A DNA stretch of 64,000 nucleotides, from assembly GCA_030180135.1 (NCBI GenBank), contig CM058230.1, forward strand, positions 11,161,082-11,225,081, given 5' to 3'. A model generated the notes under the pieces. It was not told the DNA's origin and did no database searches. It saw only the letters and a list, made by a program, of their open reading frames with translations. Positions 11,704 to 23,606 of the stretch are shown one piece after another. The first letter of the stretch is position 1, and the number at the start of each line of letters is the position of its first letter. The position numbers were made by a program, and so were the translations under genes. Origin of the DNA: Orychophragmus violaceus. Its lineage: Eukaryota; Streptophyta; Magnoliopsida; Brassicales; Brassicaceae.

Positions 11704-12342
11704 ATGGGAATCTGTGTGTCCTTTAATCGGAAAGAGCCCAATTCTTCACCAACGGTGAAGATTGTGTCGGTTAACGGCGATCTCCGGGAATACAATATTC
11801 CGGTGATTGCATCTCAGGTCCTGGAAGCCGAATCGGCCGCTGCTTCATCTTCTTCTTCCTCTAGACCTTCCTCTTATTTCATCTGTGATTCGGATTCTCT
11901 CTACTACGATGATTTCATACCGGCGATCGAATCAGAAAAACCGCTTCAGGTCGATCAGATCTACTTCGTCCTCCCCATCTCTAAGCGTAAGAACCGTCTA
12001 ACGGCGTCGGATATGGCGGCTCTCGCCGTGAAAGCAAGCGTCGCGATACAAAACTCCGTGGGGAAAGAATCTCGCCGGCGTAAAAAGGGGAGAATCTCGC
12101 CGATCCTGATGCTTAATCAGCCTACCGATTCCGTCGCCGCTGTTAACGGAAAAGCAAGCTCATCGACAGTTCGAAAGGGGAGACCGTTACTTAATAAAAC
12201 GGCTTCGTTTAAGGGTTCGAACGGTTATAACCGGACCGGCTCGGTACGTAATTTGAGAAGATATACTTCTAAGCGAGCAAAATTGGCGGTTCGATCCTTT
12301 CGGCTGAAACTTTCAACCATCTACGAAGGCGCTGTCGTTTAG
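11704..12342 (+). CDS. PADRE/DUF4228 domain protein, 212 aa, intact
   Basis: The start ATG is at 11704. The frame is open upstream to 11605 but holds no earlier ATG, and the MGICVS N-terminus is the family's hallmark: Gly2 with Ser6 fits N-myristoylation and Cys4 could be palmitoylated. Residues about 15-40 carry the PADRE core, with VKIVSVNGDLREYNIPVIAS followed by a Ser-rich linker. Then come an SDSLYYDDFIPAI segment and LQVDQIYFVLPISKRKNRLT, which is the second conserved block. The C-terminal third is basic and probably disordered, ending in a Lys/Arg-rich stretch. It is a single exon, as in most of the family. PADRE genes in Arabidopsis respond to pathogen and abiotic stress; the biochemical role is unknown. 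It is likely membrane-anchored by inference from the N-terminus. There are no gene neighbours; a Helitron lies 280 bp downstream. Confidence 0.9.
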   Translation: MGICVSFNRKEPNSSPTVKIVSVNGDLREYNIPVIASQVLEAESAAASSSSSSRPSSYFICDSDSLYYDDFIPAIESEKPLQVDQIYFVLPISKRKNRLTASDMAALAVKASVAIQNSVGKESRRRKKGRISPILMLNQPTDSVAAVNGKASSSTVRKGRPLLNKTASFKGSNGYNRTGSVRNLRRYTSKRAKLAVRSFRLKLSTIYEGAVV

Positions 12343-12623
12343 ATTCGCTATTAACTAAAGACACCTATATTTTTTTGCAATTGTTTTTTTTGGGTTAAAA
12401 AGCTAATTATATAATTTCAAATGATGAAAACAGTCCGTATATTTCTTCTTTACTTTTGTTTGTTTGTTTGTTTGATTGTATACTTTGGTCACGTACCGCA
12501 GGCTGTAGAAGACGATCGTATAAGTTACCAAAACAAAGCATATCTATATATGATTGGCGATGTTTCTATAATTAGAAAATCATAATTTGTAACCATATGT
12601 AAGGTTAATACTGTACTAAGTTA

Positions 12624-14200
12624 TCAATACTATTAAAAAATTGGAGTTTGGCCATGGTACATAAATGTTGTTCCAGAAATTTGCCCTTGATATTATTAGG
12701 ATTTGTAACCTTCATTAAGGGTAATTAGGGAATATAACATTATCTCTACAATCCATGTTTCCAAACAAGACAATTATTAAACATGTAGCCAAACAACCAA
12801 AATCTAATGGGTCCCACTTTCCTAATTAATTAAAATCAAAACAAATTAATTGATAAATATAATGAATAATTTATACATCAACTATTATATATAAATTCAG
12901 ATTCTTTAATTTATGATTTAATTCAAAATATATTTATAATATATTTTAATATCTTTTTATTTTGTTTCAAAATATATATATATATATATATACATATTAT
13001 GATTGATGTTTTTACGATTGTACTTTTTAGCAAGTTTTTCCATCAAACTGAAAAATATTTAATTAATTAAACGGGTTGAAAAATTAATTAGCCAATCTCG
13101 ATTATAAAAATTTTTTAAAAAAATTCGCATATAGTAAATAATTTCAGCTGATATATTTTAAAATTAATAAAATATTAAAATGATTTCATACTTATATTAT
13201 TCAAATATTTGAAATATATTTTAATATCTTTTTTGTTTCAAATATATATATACACATATTACGATTGATGTTTTTACGATTGTACTTTTTAGCAGGTTTT
13301 TCCATCAAACAGAAAAATATTTAATTAATTAAACGGGTTGAAAAATTAATTAGCCAATCTCAATTATAAATTTTCTAAAAATTCGCATATAGTAAATAAT
13401 TTCAGCTGATATATTTTAAAATTAATAAAATATTAAAATAATTTTATACTTATAATATTCAAATATTTGAAATATATTTTAATATCTTTTTATTTTGTTT
13501 CAAATATATATATATATACACATATTACGATTGATGTTTTTACGATTGTACTTTTAGCAGGTTTTTCCATCAAACTGAAAAATATTTAATTAATTAAATG
13601 GGTTGAAAAATTAATTAGCCAATCTTGATTATAAATTTTCTATAAAAAATCGCATATAGTAAATAATTTCAGCTGATATATTTTAAAATTAATAAAATAA
13701 TAAAATAATTTCATACTTATATTATTCAAATATTTGAAGCGTCAAATTATGCTTTATGTTTGAATGAAGTTTTTAACGGATAGTTCCATCAAATTTGCAA
13801 ATTATATATACGACTACAACATGTATTTTATAAAATAATTTTTTAGATAAATAAAATAACAATTAAACATATACCATATAACTTTTACAATAGTTGTTTT
13901 CACATATATATATTTTTTCCAAACTATGATCTTACGATACAACGCAGATTAAAATATATAATGCGAAATCGTTATTTTAATCTCTTAATCCTTACGATAT
14001 ATCTCCTCCAAATAACACATAATTCATTTAAAAAAAAAAAACTAAATTGCTAACTCACTGTTTATAATGTTGGTTAAACAATTATAATCAAAATTAGATT
14101 ACATAATTAAAAATCTAAACTACTATTAACAAAATGAATAAAAAGTAAAATTTGTAAATAAAATTAAACCCGCACTTTCTAAGTGCGGGTCAAAATCTAG
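12624..14200 (+). mobile_element. Complete non-autonomous Helitron
   Basis: The element begins TCAATACTATTAAAA at 12624 and ends CTAG at 14200. It sits exactly between A (12623) and T (14201), the Helitron A^T target with no duplication. Eleven bases before the end of CTAG is a perfect hairpin: CCCGCACTT (14169-14177), loop TCT, AAGTGCGGG (14181-14189). There is no Rep/helicase coding sequence, so mobilisation would need a partner element. The interior is a threefold tandem repeat plus AT-rich sequence. It lies just behind the PADRE gene. Confidence 0.9.
12937..13736. repeat. Three tandem copies of a ~260-bp AT-rich repeat inside the Helitron
   Basis: Units are about 12937-13210, 13211-13468 and 13469-13736. 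Each carries TTACGATTGTACTTTT, TTTTTCCATCAAAC, TTAATTAATTAAA and a TTTCAGCTGATATATTTTA block. They differ by scattered substitutions and by the length of a (TA)n stretch. Internal tandem repeats are common in non-autonomous Helitrons. Confidence 0.9.
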
Positions 14201-16424
14201 TAAACCTTTAAAGTGGTTGTTTAATATGAAATGGTTTTTGGTTGTTATATGGGTTGCCTTCTATAACTGAATGTTAAAAAAAATGCGTGAAAAGTAAAAA
14301 AAAAAAAGTAAATATAATATGAAGCTAATTTACTCGTAAAGTTTAATTATAATTTAAATATCAAATGGGTAGTAAAACTTCTTGGTCTTGGAGAGTAAGA
14401 TTAACAATTAATTTGAAGTTTAAATTGGAAAAAAGTAATAAACAAATTAAAATCTTGGATTGACAACCAAGGAAAATTTACTAAAATATTTCCAAGGTAC
14501 TTGTTCATGAATCTAACTATATTAATAACAATATGTTGACAAAGTAATAATAATAAGTGATTCTATATTAAAAAAAGTTCAAACTTTGAAATTATGTGCT
14601 TCTCGTTTTGCATTCAAAGTATCTCTTTATATTTTATATTGTCAGTTATAATATTCTGAAGGATAATCCTTCATTAATGAATACATTTTGATGATTAATA
14701 TTGTAAAATCTTAAGTATTTATGCTAGGATAGGTATCCCCTACCCAATTTCGTATAATATCTCATATATTGAATAATTAATTATCAATCGAGTCACCTAA
14801 ACAATGGCAACCACTAGCCTGCGATTGCACTGATATATGGTTCTTGCTTTGTTTTAAAAATTATATGTTTTTAATTAGACATGCTATTTAGCAAACCCCA
14901 ATCCAAAATGAAATTATGGTTCTGTCTGATACAAATTTATCACTTGTTTTCGGATGGATGCTTTTTTACTGAAATAATATTATATATTTCAACAAAAATA
15001 GGTTAGCTTATAAGAATTAATGGTATACGGAGTATAAGAGATTAAGATATAGTATAGTTGTTCTTATTAGAAATTAGGGAGTTCGTAACTCTATAAATGG
15101 TGTCATTCATCGATAAGATATGTTTTTTGTGTTATTTTATGCCTTTTCTCTATTTTTAATTACTCCAATGTTTGACTAAATAATTTGTGTTTTTTTTTTA
15201 ATTCGATGTCTAAGGTTAAATTTTAATAGCATATATAATATTTCTAATACATTACAACTGTAAGTTTCTAGACGTTTCAGTGTAAGTTTTTAGAAGTTTC
15301 AACATATTGTCGAGTTGTGCTTTCGTGTCTAATGCATACACTAAATAAATATGACGAGTATATTATAAACTAAAATCAACTGTGAAACAATAAATATCTA
15401 AACGGAGACGTACGTGATATGAATAGCATAAATATTTCATTGTAGGACCATATTTTGTAAAAAAAAAAGAGGCGGTAACCTTTTGTATTTTATTTTTCTT
15501 TTTCAACTTCGCGGGTGCTGAATTGAAGATTGGTGTGAACGTTAAGAATTCAATATTCTTTTATTTCGCTCTAAAAATAGCAAGTTCTCCGACATGACCG
15601 GCAATTCTCCGACAATGACAGATTATACATGCTACGATGTAATTTAACTACATGTATTGTCAAAATGTTTTTTACCTATATCCATGTTTTTTTAATAACA
15701 ATACAATTTTCCAGTGACTCTTACCATATACGTGCGTCATATTGAGAAGATAGAGTTTTTTTTTTGGTCAAAAAAGAGAGAGAGTTATATTGTATGATTA
15801 AGATCAATGATATTCTTTTTTCTTTTATCTTATTCAAAGATATACCAGTCCTAAAAAAAATAAAAAAAATGCTGAAAGAGAGAAACACACATAGAAACAA
15901 TGACATAATAAAGGAATGTAAAGTGGAAGTGACCAACCTTATGTACAAAGTGAGATGTGCTTTGATCAATTTTCCAGGGAGCTTAATTGAGGATGGCCGG
16001 TCGAGACCTATCAGTTTATTTCTAGAGAGTTTGATGAATGTTTCGAACAATTGAACGATATACTCTGAAACTGCTGGAGTCTAACTGAACATTCTCTCAT
16101 TACAGACTCGTAGACTATTGCATGGAGAAGAAGTTTGTAAGCAAATTTCTATTGGAGAAGAAAGATTTGCACAAACGTCGTCCCAAAATACTGTATGAGA
16201 ACATTTGTATGATTTCTTTTTTCTCCAACAAATATTGTATGATCATAGGATTTACTTTTAATAATTTATTATATTATTTTAGGGTTACTGCGATCAATTG
16301 TATCATGATTATTGGCTACAATATAAACTTGTGTACAAAACGGTTAAGTTTACTGTTTATTGTACTTTCGTGTCAGAATATTTCAAGGTGAAATAAAGAT
16401 CTATGAGAAGTATAGCTCCTAAAT
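14201..16424. other. AT-rich intergenic DNA, nothing recognised
   Basis: Chance ORFs at 15721-16054 overlap on both strands and show no domain. No clear repeats. Confidence 0.5.
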
Positions 16425-16434
16425 TTGTATAGTG

Positions 16435-16680
16435 GTCTAGACTCTTGTGGTTAAGTGGTTGGGGACGGATCTCAGATGTTATTATGTTTCGGGTTCGATT
16501 TTTTTGCCATGCGAAACTAAGTCACATTTATTTAAGTACACTCACATGGATATGAGTCTTTTTGTTTTAGGGGTCCATTTAAATACCCGGAAAAAGGGTC
16601 TATCCATAAGCTACACCTCCCTTGAGGATTAGTCTAAGCCCCTCTATAGATTCGGGATACCCAAAGTTAAAAAAAAAAAA
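16435..16680 (+). mobile_element. Complete tRNA-derived SINE with 10-bp target-site duplication
   Basis: The element starts GTCTAGACTCTTGTGG. It has an RNA polymerase III box A (TGGTTAAGTGGTTGG, about 16448) and box B (GGGTTCGATTT, about 16491). It ends in an A-run that stops at 16680. Identical TTGTATAGTG flanks occur at 16425-16434 and 16681-16690. This matches Brassicaceae tRNA-related SINEs (about 250 bp). The box B lacks the canonical terminal CC. It is not a functional tRNA gene because no cloverleaf forms. Confidence 0.92.
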
Positions 16681-17060
16681 TTGTATAGTGTGTAGAAGAG
16701 AGATATTTTATGGTGCAACGTATGATTAGACCGTTGGAATGCACCAAAAAAATTGGTGTCAAGTCTTTTAGACGAAAGACCAAATCGCCTTATTGGACCG
16801 GGTGGATGTATTTTTATCTTTATTCAACTCATTAGTTAGATGTTAAAGTCAACTCTCCTTCGATTGTCATTTTTTTCTTTCAAATAGATTTTGTTTTGGT
16901 GAGAACCCTACACGACAGGTCTAGGCAAAATATCAACTAAATCCGGTTTGGTTTGTTTTTAGTTTAATTCCATTTGGAAAAACAAAATATTCATAAAAAC
17001 AAAAATAAATAGTAAAATATAATATCCATTAAATAACAAATATAAATTTAAATGAGAAAA

Positions 17061-17348
17061 GTCATAAAATAGCACAAAAAATATATCTTATCATAAATAT
17101 AGCACCAAGGAAAATAATTCACATTTTTAGCATTATTTTAATTACAAAAACTTTTATAGCATTATATAATTTAGGGTTTAGGGTTAATTATTTAGGATTT
17201 AGGGTTTATTATTTAGGGTTTAGGGTTTAGTATTTAGGGTTTATTATTCAAGGTTAGGGTTTAGTATTTAGGGTTTAGGGTTTAGTATTTAAGATTTAGG
17301 GTTAGGGCTAATTTAGTGACAAAACATGTTTTTGTGCTATTTTATGAT
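17061..17348. repeat. Foldback element with telomere-like core
   Basis: Arms 17061-17080 and 17329-17348 are reverse complements at 19 of 20 positions (core ATAAAATAGCACAAAA). Between them is an irregular array of TTTAGGG-like units (about 17170-17300). A MITE-like element is the simplest reading; the telomere-like units are degenerate and interrupted. Confidence 0.7.
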
Positions 17349-17349
17349 T

Positions 17350-17726
17350 TTTCTTCCTTAGTGCTATATTTTGACAAGTCATGTTTTTTGTGCTATTAAT
17401 GCGATTTGCCCAATTTAAAAATAGAATACTTATTCCGATTCATATATTTAAATATATTCATATATATATATATACACACATATGTGTGTATTTATGTTTT
17501 GTACTAAGATTGTTTCTTGATATAATGTTTAAATATGATTCATCAATTCTATAACACATATTAATCAGAAATTAAAATAAGAAACATATAAAGAAAGATG
17601 ATGTAGACTTTGCTAATTTGTTTTTTTCGCGTGTGTTTTACTCGGCTTGAATTTTCTTTTTGTGTGCATTATTAAAACAAATATTTAGTTTAGTAAAAAA
17701 TATGGTTTTAGAACAACTATTTGGAA

Positions 17727-17765
<39 letters not shown>

Positions 17766-19197
17766 GAGAAGTTACTGAACCGTTAAACACTTGCGTTAGT
17801 TTTATTATCTTTCTAATGATATTGTAATCAATAGTATCAATTGGATTTATATTTTCAAAACTTTTTTATAGTGTTATTAAACAATAATTTATTACTTATA
17901 TGATATATTTATCTAATTTATAGTATTTATGTATTATTATAAAAATTACCGGATCAAAGTGAATAACCGACAATTATCCAAATATATAAAACAATTTCGG
18001 ATATTCATATTTAATGATATACAAAATAAAAAATTTCGGATCAAACGGATCATAAAATCAGATATTCGGTCGAAGTAAAATGGTTCATATATACTAAATT
18101 TCAATTATTCTATATAATTGTATGTACCCTCCAAAACTATTTTGAATAGTTCCCTTCGTTGACATATACCCTCTTTAATATTATACTGTATTTGATTGTC
18201 CCTCTACAATATTATATTATATATACCCCTATGGGCACTATATGGCTACATAGAAATTATTCGGAAATGATCCGGGCTGGATAAACTTCAATTTTTTTTT
18301 TCAAGAACCTAATTTCAAACTTATAATAAATGCGTAGAGACCACATGCGACTTTAAAACAAATCTTGCATTTTCCTTAATTCGTTCAAACGTGGCCTTGA
18401 TGTTGAAAATGCGTAATAAATATGGATTGGTGTCTTCACAAATAGCAAAATTTGGGATTGTTTTATCCGCAATTCAACAAAATAAAGTTTTCATTATCAT
18501 ATGTCGTATGTGTAGATGATTTGTAGATTTATTAGTTGATATAATTTATGTGTAAAAATACTTTGTTTTTTGAACTACACAAGCTATACCAACACAAGAC
18601 TAGAGGCATATATGATATATCTATGACGTAGCGACTGCGTATAAATTTCGATAAAACATCTTTAATTATCCATTTCTTAAGATAATGCTTAGCTAATGTT
18701 TTTGGTTAAATTTTAATTGCTTAATAAATGCTAGAGGTGGAAAATGTTATATGTTATTAACCATATAAACTTGCAAAGGCGTTTCACTTTCAGTATCGCT
18801 GTCTAAATCATGAGCAATTGCAATTTGCAATGTATTATATAGCTATCATTAGCTTTCGTCAAGATTTTGATAGATTTCTCATGGACCTTTGGTTTGTTGA
18901 TAAGACCTAAATTTATCTAATTTTGTATGTAATATTATTTATTATACTCACGTGGATATTGTGTGGATTCGAATTCATTTGTTTTAATTTGATTTTGCGT
19001 AATAGGATGAACCACATATTATTGGCAACAAACGCAATGTGTATTCTGTTTTTTTTTTAAATAAAAAATATGTATAGTTTTCGAATTATTTCTGAACAAA
19101 TATTTGATCATTGAATTCTGATCACAAATATTTCGAAACATATATAACTTCCCAAAGTTTGATCACACAATTTAGTTTAGTCTTTTATATATATTAA
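17350..19197. other. AT-rich spacer, nothing recognised
   Basis: Contains a (TA)n run at about 17732-17762. No coding sequence or ends of known elements. Confidence 0.5.
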
Positions 19198-19674
19198 TCA
19201 ATACTATAATAGTTGAAATGTTTTTTCTGGTGTTGACACCTCAACACCTATAATACTTGAGGTGTTGATAACTCAGATTAATGAATAAAATTTCAAACCA
19301 ATCAAAATATAATTTTTTCCACATCATTTGTCATCTGTAAACTTTACCCAAACCCAAAATATATTGAATTCATTCTTTTTTTTGGGTCAAAGTATATTGA
19401 ATTCATTCATCGATCAAACATGCCTCTCCGTTGACAAAATCAATACTATAATAGTGTGTTTTTTCTGGGGTTGACACCTCAGCACATGTAACGCTTGAGG
19501 TGTTGACACCTCAGATTAATGAATAAAATTCCAAACAAATCAAAATCTAACATTTTCCACATTATTTGCCATCCGTAAACTTTACCAAAACCCAAAATAT
19601 ATTGAATTCATTCTTTTTTTTGGTCATAGTATATTGAATTCATTCATCCATCAAACCTGCCTCTCCGTTGACAA
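19198..19674 (+). repeat. Tandem 242-bp direct repeat, possible Helitron 5' ends
   Basis: Copies at 19198-19439 and 19440 to about 19674 both begin TCAATACTATAATAGT, like the proven Helitron end at 12624. Both include GTTGACACCTCA with a nearby inverted TGAGGTGTTGACACCTCA. The copies are about 90% alike by eye. They lie directly upstream of the gene fragments at 20-22 kb, so they may be the 5' end of a gene-capturing Helitron whose tip was duplicated. A matching 3' end on the plus strand was not found. Confidence 0.55.
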
Positions 19675-19699
19675 AAAAAAAACCTGTCTCTCTAACCCT

Positions 19700-20060
19700 A
19701 ACTCTCTCTATCTTCTCCTATGTCGTCTCTTTCCTCTAAAAAAATCAAAAATCTTCAGCTCCCTCAAATTCCGATTTCAGATTGGGATTTGAATTACCCA
19801 TGTAGATCGTTTGTATATGTATACACCGTGTGACGCCGTTCTCCTCCTGCCCATCCTCCTTCCAATTTCGACTCGACGAAATTACCGAGGACGTCGTCAC
19901 GGTCCGGTCTCTTCACCCGCGGGAACTTGATAGGACGTGTTTGAGTCTCCTCTCGAGCAGTTCCTCTAGCGAAGTCGCCCCATTCACCTTATTATATTGG
20001 GTTGGAGAGAGTCAAGACGGATTCGTACGATCGGATTAGTAATAGAGATGGGATTATCCA
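19700..20060 (+). other. Unidentified gene-like fragment
   Basis: The segment is more GC-rich than its surroundings and has codon-like composition. An open frame at 19830-20039 includes FRLDEITEDVVTV and HPRELDRTCLSLLSSSSSS. I do not recognise it. Its position before three other gene fragments suggests another captured piece, perhaps 5' UTR plus first exon. Confidence 0.35.
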
Positions 20061-20189
20061 GCTTGGTTTGGCTGAGAGTACAGTCAGTTCCGAAAACTTT
20101 GGATGTTTCTCTCTTCTCTTGGTGATTTGGCTTTATTTGATTCATGTGAATTTCTATCTGCGAATTTGTAGTTGTGCTTTGACTTGCTC

Positions 20190-20611
20190 CTGAGATGGAT
20201 GTCTGAGAATTTGATGGAGTCGCTTATGATGCAATCTGATGATGGTGAATTCGATATCAGTAGCATCGCCATGTATAAACCTTTCGAAGGATTGCTGGAA
20301 CTCAGAGTAGTAAGTGTAGATAAACCAATTGTTCGAACCTTTTTTCCAAGTAACTGTATTATATATTTGTTTGATTTATGTCTTTTTCTTTCCTAGAATC
20401 AAAATGAATGAATCAGAAACTTGTGTAGAGCTCTACTTTCTCAGGTTTCATTTCTATGTATTGAAATTGCCAGGCTTTTGCCGATTTCATGTCACGAATA
20501 ATGGGAAGTAACGTGTCGTTTGACCCCGCAAACATTGTGATAACAGCCGGTAGGACTCCTCCTATCGAAGTATTGGCCTTCTACTTGGCAGATCAGGGAA
20601 GTGATTTCTCA
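20190..20611 (+). pseudogene. Two-exon fragment like ACS12 (ACC synthase-like aminotransferase)
   Basis: Exon A, to 20309, encodes SSIAMYKPFEGLLELRV and is followed by GTAAG. Exon B starts at 20474 after CAG. It encodes AFADFMSRIMG, SNVSFDPANIVITAG, and PPIEVLAFYLADQGSDF. These match the N-terminal half of the PLP-dependent ACC synthase family and are closest to my memory of Arabidopsis ACS12/ACS10, which act as aminotransferases rather than true ACC synthases. The reading stops after exon B; the PLP-lysine region and the large C-terminal domain are missing. The intron is kept, so this is a DNA-level copy, not a retrocopy. There is no start codon context that would make a protein. It is best read as a captured fragment. 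Confidence 0.75.
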
Positions 20612-20992
20612 CTTAAGTAGAAATGAGACACATGATAAATATAAGGAGAGTCAACTGTCTGAAGGAGTTGGTCAAATTGATTGTTTTTATTCGAAATAAA
20701 TTGTTACCATATAGGGCTATTGAAATCGAGTATGCATATGCTTCACTCATGTTCATCGCAAGTCCATACGAAATCAAGTATTGGTTTATGGCATTTTCAC
20801 ATGATGATAGTATGGAGATTTTGTTTATGTATCTGTGCATATGATAAATGCAGGGAGACACGAGAACACACATGATAGTTACCGTCAATCTTCTGTCAAG
20901 AGAGAAACGTTGATAGAATGCTGTTTTTAATCACATACCGAAATGTTTTTATACTAACAATACTTTTGTATATATTTTATTGATGTTTCCAG

Positions 20993-21481
20993 GATCTGGT
21001 TTGCAAACGTTTTTTTCTTTATTTGGATCCTCATATTGCTTTGTTCACCATAAAAGCAATGACGTGTGTGCGGGTTGATTTAAAAAGTGATGTATATGAC
21101 ACAATTATGTTGAAGATAAGTCTTTTGTGGCTTGATAAACCTTGCCACGAGTTTGGCTCCCCTGTTTTTCCTTCAGGAGTTCCACTTAGCATCATATTGC
21201 CTAAGGTTCAGATAGAAGCCATCTTTGGGGTCTACAAACTACCACCTTACTTTATCTCAAGAGCAGGTGAAATTTCCATTTCCCACCATTTTACCGATAA
21301 CTCAAAAACGTAATTGATGTTTGTTTAAAAAGCTTCTTGATGTTTGTGCTTTATCTAAGTACTCTAGCTGCATGCAGCAAATCTTTCCGGTGTCAAAATG
21401 GAAGAATTGGAAACATGTTCTGGTGACGATAATGATTTCTTTGCTAGACGTGTAAATCAGATCAAAGGCTGGTTATTGTAA
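20993..21481 (+). pseudogene. Last two exons of an unrecognised host gene
   Basis: After TTTCCAG a frame opens at 20993. It encodes YLDPHIALFTIK, LKISLLWLDKPCHEFGSP, VFPSGVPLSIILPKVQIEA and YKLPPYFISRA, and ends at a GTGAA donor at about 21266. After GCATGCAG (acceptor near 21376) the frame resumes in phase. It encodes LSGVKMEELETCSGDDND and RRVNQIKGWLL and then a natural TAA at 21479-21481. The joined exons read as a C-terminus with a proper stop, followed by 3'-UTR-like sequence. I do not recognise the family. It is flanked by pieces of unrelated genes in the same orientation, so it is probably captured. Confidence 0.6.
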
Positions 21482-21792
21482 CACTCACAATACCTCACTT
21501 CTTCACAATTCACAAAGAATCACTAACCATTCACAAGCCTCTATACTCCTTCATTTTCTATTTTAAAGGTAGTTGATTTCTTCGTAAACTCCAATTCAGA
21601 GTTTCCGATCTTAAGACCGAGTCATAGAACTTTAAGATCTTAGGATACTTCCGTTGTGCTATTTTGCTGGAGCTGTAATTGGAGTCTTAGGTGTTGGAGA
21701 CAACGTTTGTATCATTCAGTTCTCAGTTTTGATTATGTTATTAAACACTTAACTGAAAAACTAAAGAAGAAGATGTTATTTTCCTTTGACAG

Positions 21793-22245
21793 GGACTCGA
21801 TTGAAGTACAAGCCTAGAATAATAATGGGAGGGAAGAACTTGGTTCACAGTTGTGCCCTGACTCTATCCATGGGATATTATCTGGAGCCATTGCTTGTGT
21901 TAGGATTATTTGGAAAGAAACCTCTTTGGATTAGGCTTAAAGGTAACTATTTTCTACTTCAGACAATGCAAAAAATGTCTTCCTTATGTTACTGTTCTAT
22001 CTCAATCTGCTGTAGTATCTAAAGGTTACTGCTAAAAGCATGTGGATTTATAATGATGTAGCGAGCAGAATATTTACTTTTGCAGGAGTAACAGATGATC
22101 CCAAGGCTAGAGCGTTGACACAATCCGTAATGCTACTTTACACATATTAAAGCGTTTCAAAGTCCTTTTAGAAGGTTTGGATCTTAAAATCGAAGCCCGT
22201 GGAGTAGCTCCTGAGGGAGGTGGAGAAAAACGTACTAACCGGTAT
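21793..22245 (+). pseudogene. Fragment of RCL1-like gene (RNA 3'-terminal phosphate cyclase-like)
   Basis: Exon 21793-21942 starts after GACAG. It encodes TRLKYKPRIIMGGKNLVHSC, then MGYYLEPLLVLGLFGKKPL, and ends before GTAAC. The next exon starts at 22086 after TGCAG. It encodes GVTDDPKARALTQS and then, after a frame disruption near 22135, TLHILKRF and LKIEARGVAPEGGGE. These are the conserved central blocks of RCL1, a nucleolar endonuclease-associated factor in 18S rRNA processing. The N-terminal and C-terminal parts are missing, and the frame is broken. The intron is retained, so the copy was made from genomic DNA. Confidence 0.85.
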
Positions 22246-22259
22246 ATCATGTTCAATAA

Positions 22260-23606
22260 CATAACATCAAGAGTTATTAGTTAAGATAGATTATAGGACA
22301 CTGTTTTAAAAACAACAAGCGCTACTAATTTCATTCCAAAATTATATGTTGCAAACAAATCCATAGAAGAGCAATGAGTTCAAGTATCAGGCCAATAATA
22401 CAAGCACGTATGTAAGTAGAGTCAAAGAAAAAAGGCTTCCAGCAACATATAAGTAACAAGGCTTTATCAAAAAAAAAAAAAACATATAAGTAACAAGAAC
22501 TAAGAACGTGGAGATGCAAAACATTCCCCAATTAGTTTGAGTTTTCCTTTCAAGGCGTCCACCTCCACCCTATTTGACAAAAAAAAATATATACCACTAT
22601 ACCTGTCTTTAACACCAAACTGGAGTTCTCACAATCTGCAATAGAGATGGCTATTAGATAGGTAGATAACAAATAAACGCTACACCCTCGCTTTTGTTTT
22701 TACATGACTATTTACGCCCATGAATACCAAAAAGATGGAACTCCTAAGAATGGATGGGGTAGAGAAATTTGCCTCTCAGCGTAAACTAACAACACTCTGT
22801 TCCGACAAAATTACAATTTGATAAAGCCAAGCTTCTATTGGACATGTTGGGTAACTTCGTTCTCGTGCCCGAGGTTTTAATTTTTTTCGCAATATTCAGC
22901 TTTACTAATGACCTAGACCAGAAACAAAGCAATTACTAGCATATGAATTACGTCGACGGAGAAGGGGGTCTACACCGACGCGGCGCGGAGGAGGTACATG
23001 CCGATGTAAAAAGATACTATTGTTAGCGTTTTCCTAAAGTCCTCAAATCGCAATTTAGTATTCACATTACCAAAATAAAGTTTTTAAAGTGGACCCTATA
23101 AAAACATTAATATTAAATTTAAAGACAATTTTTAAAAATCATTAAATTAAAAACCATAAATATATTATCTACCAAAATATGTCTAAATTAATCTCATTAC
23201 TAAAAATCTATAACATCACTTATACATTTCAATTCCGAAAGGATAAAAACTGCGAGATTCATTACTAAACATAAACAATATAATCTTTTAGATTAAATCA
23301 AATAAAATATATAAAGCTTAAGATAATTTTTTTTAGAAAATGTAAATAAAAATAATTAGGCTAATGAATGACAGAAAAAGTTACGCAAACGTCTTAAAAA
23401 CAATTTTTTTTTTACTTACAACCCTAAATTACAACATTTGTATACTTTTATCAAAAAACACTATTTAAAAAAAAAATGGTTGCGTCGCGTAGACCTATTT
23501 CTAGTGATATCTAATATCTGATTAGTCCGAAAAGAGACGCTACATTGATAGTGGTGTCTACAATAAACCAAAAAGAGATTAATTATAGTTCACTTTTATA
23601 AGTTTA
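22260..23606. other. Spacer with no recognised gene
   Basis: AT-rich with a short GC-rich patch near 22950-22996. It may contain the missing right end of the gene-capturing element, but I could not identify a hairpin plus CTRR terminus on the plus strand. Confidence 0.4.

Noticed and set aside
15721..16054. Overlapping sense and antisense ORFs near 15.8 kb
   Set aside because: AT-rich, no motifs, no codon-like composition; chance frames.
16435..16680. Functional tRNA gene
   Set aside because: Box A and box B are present, but no cloverleaf can form, and the poly(A) and target duplication show a SINE.
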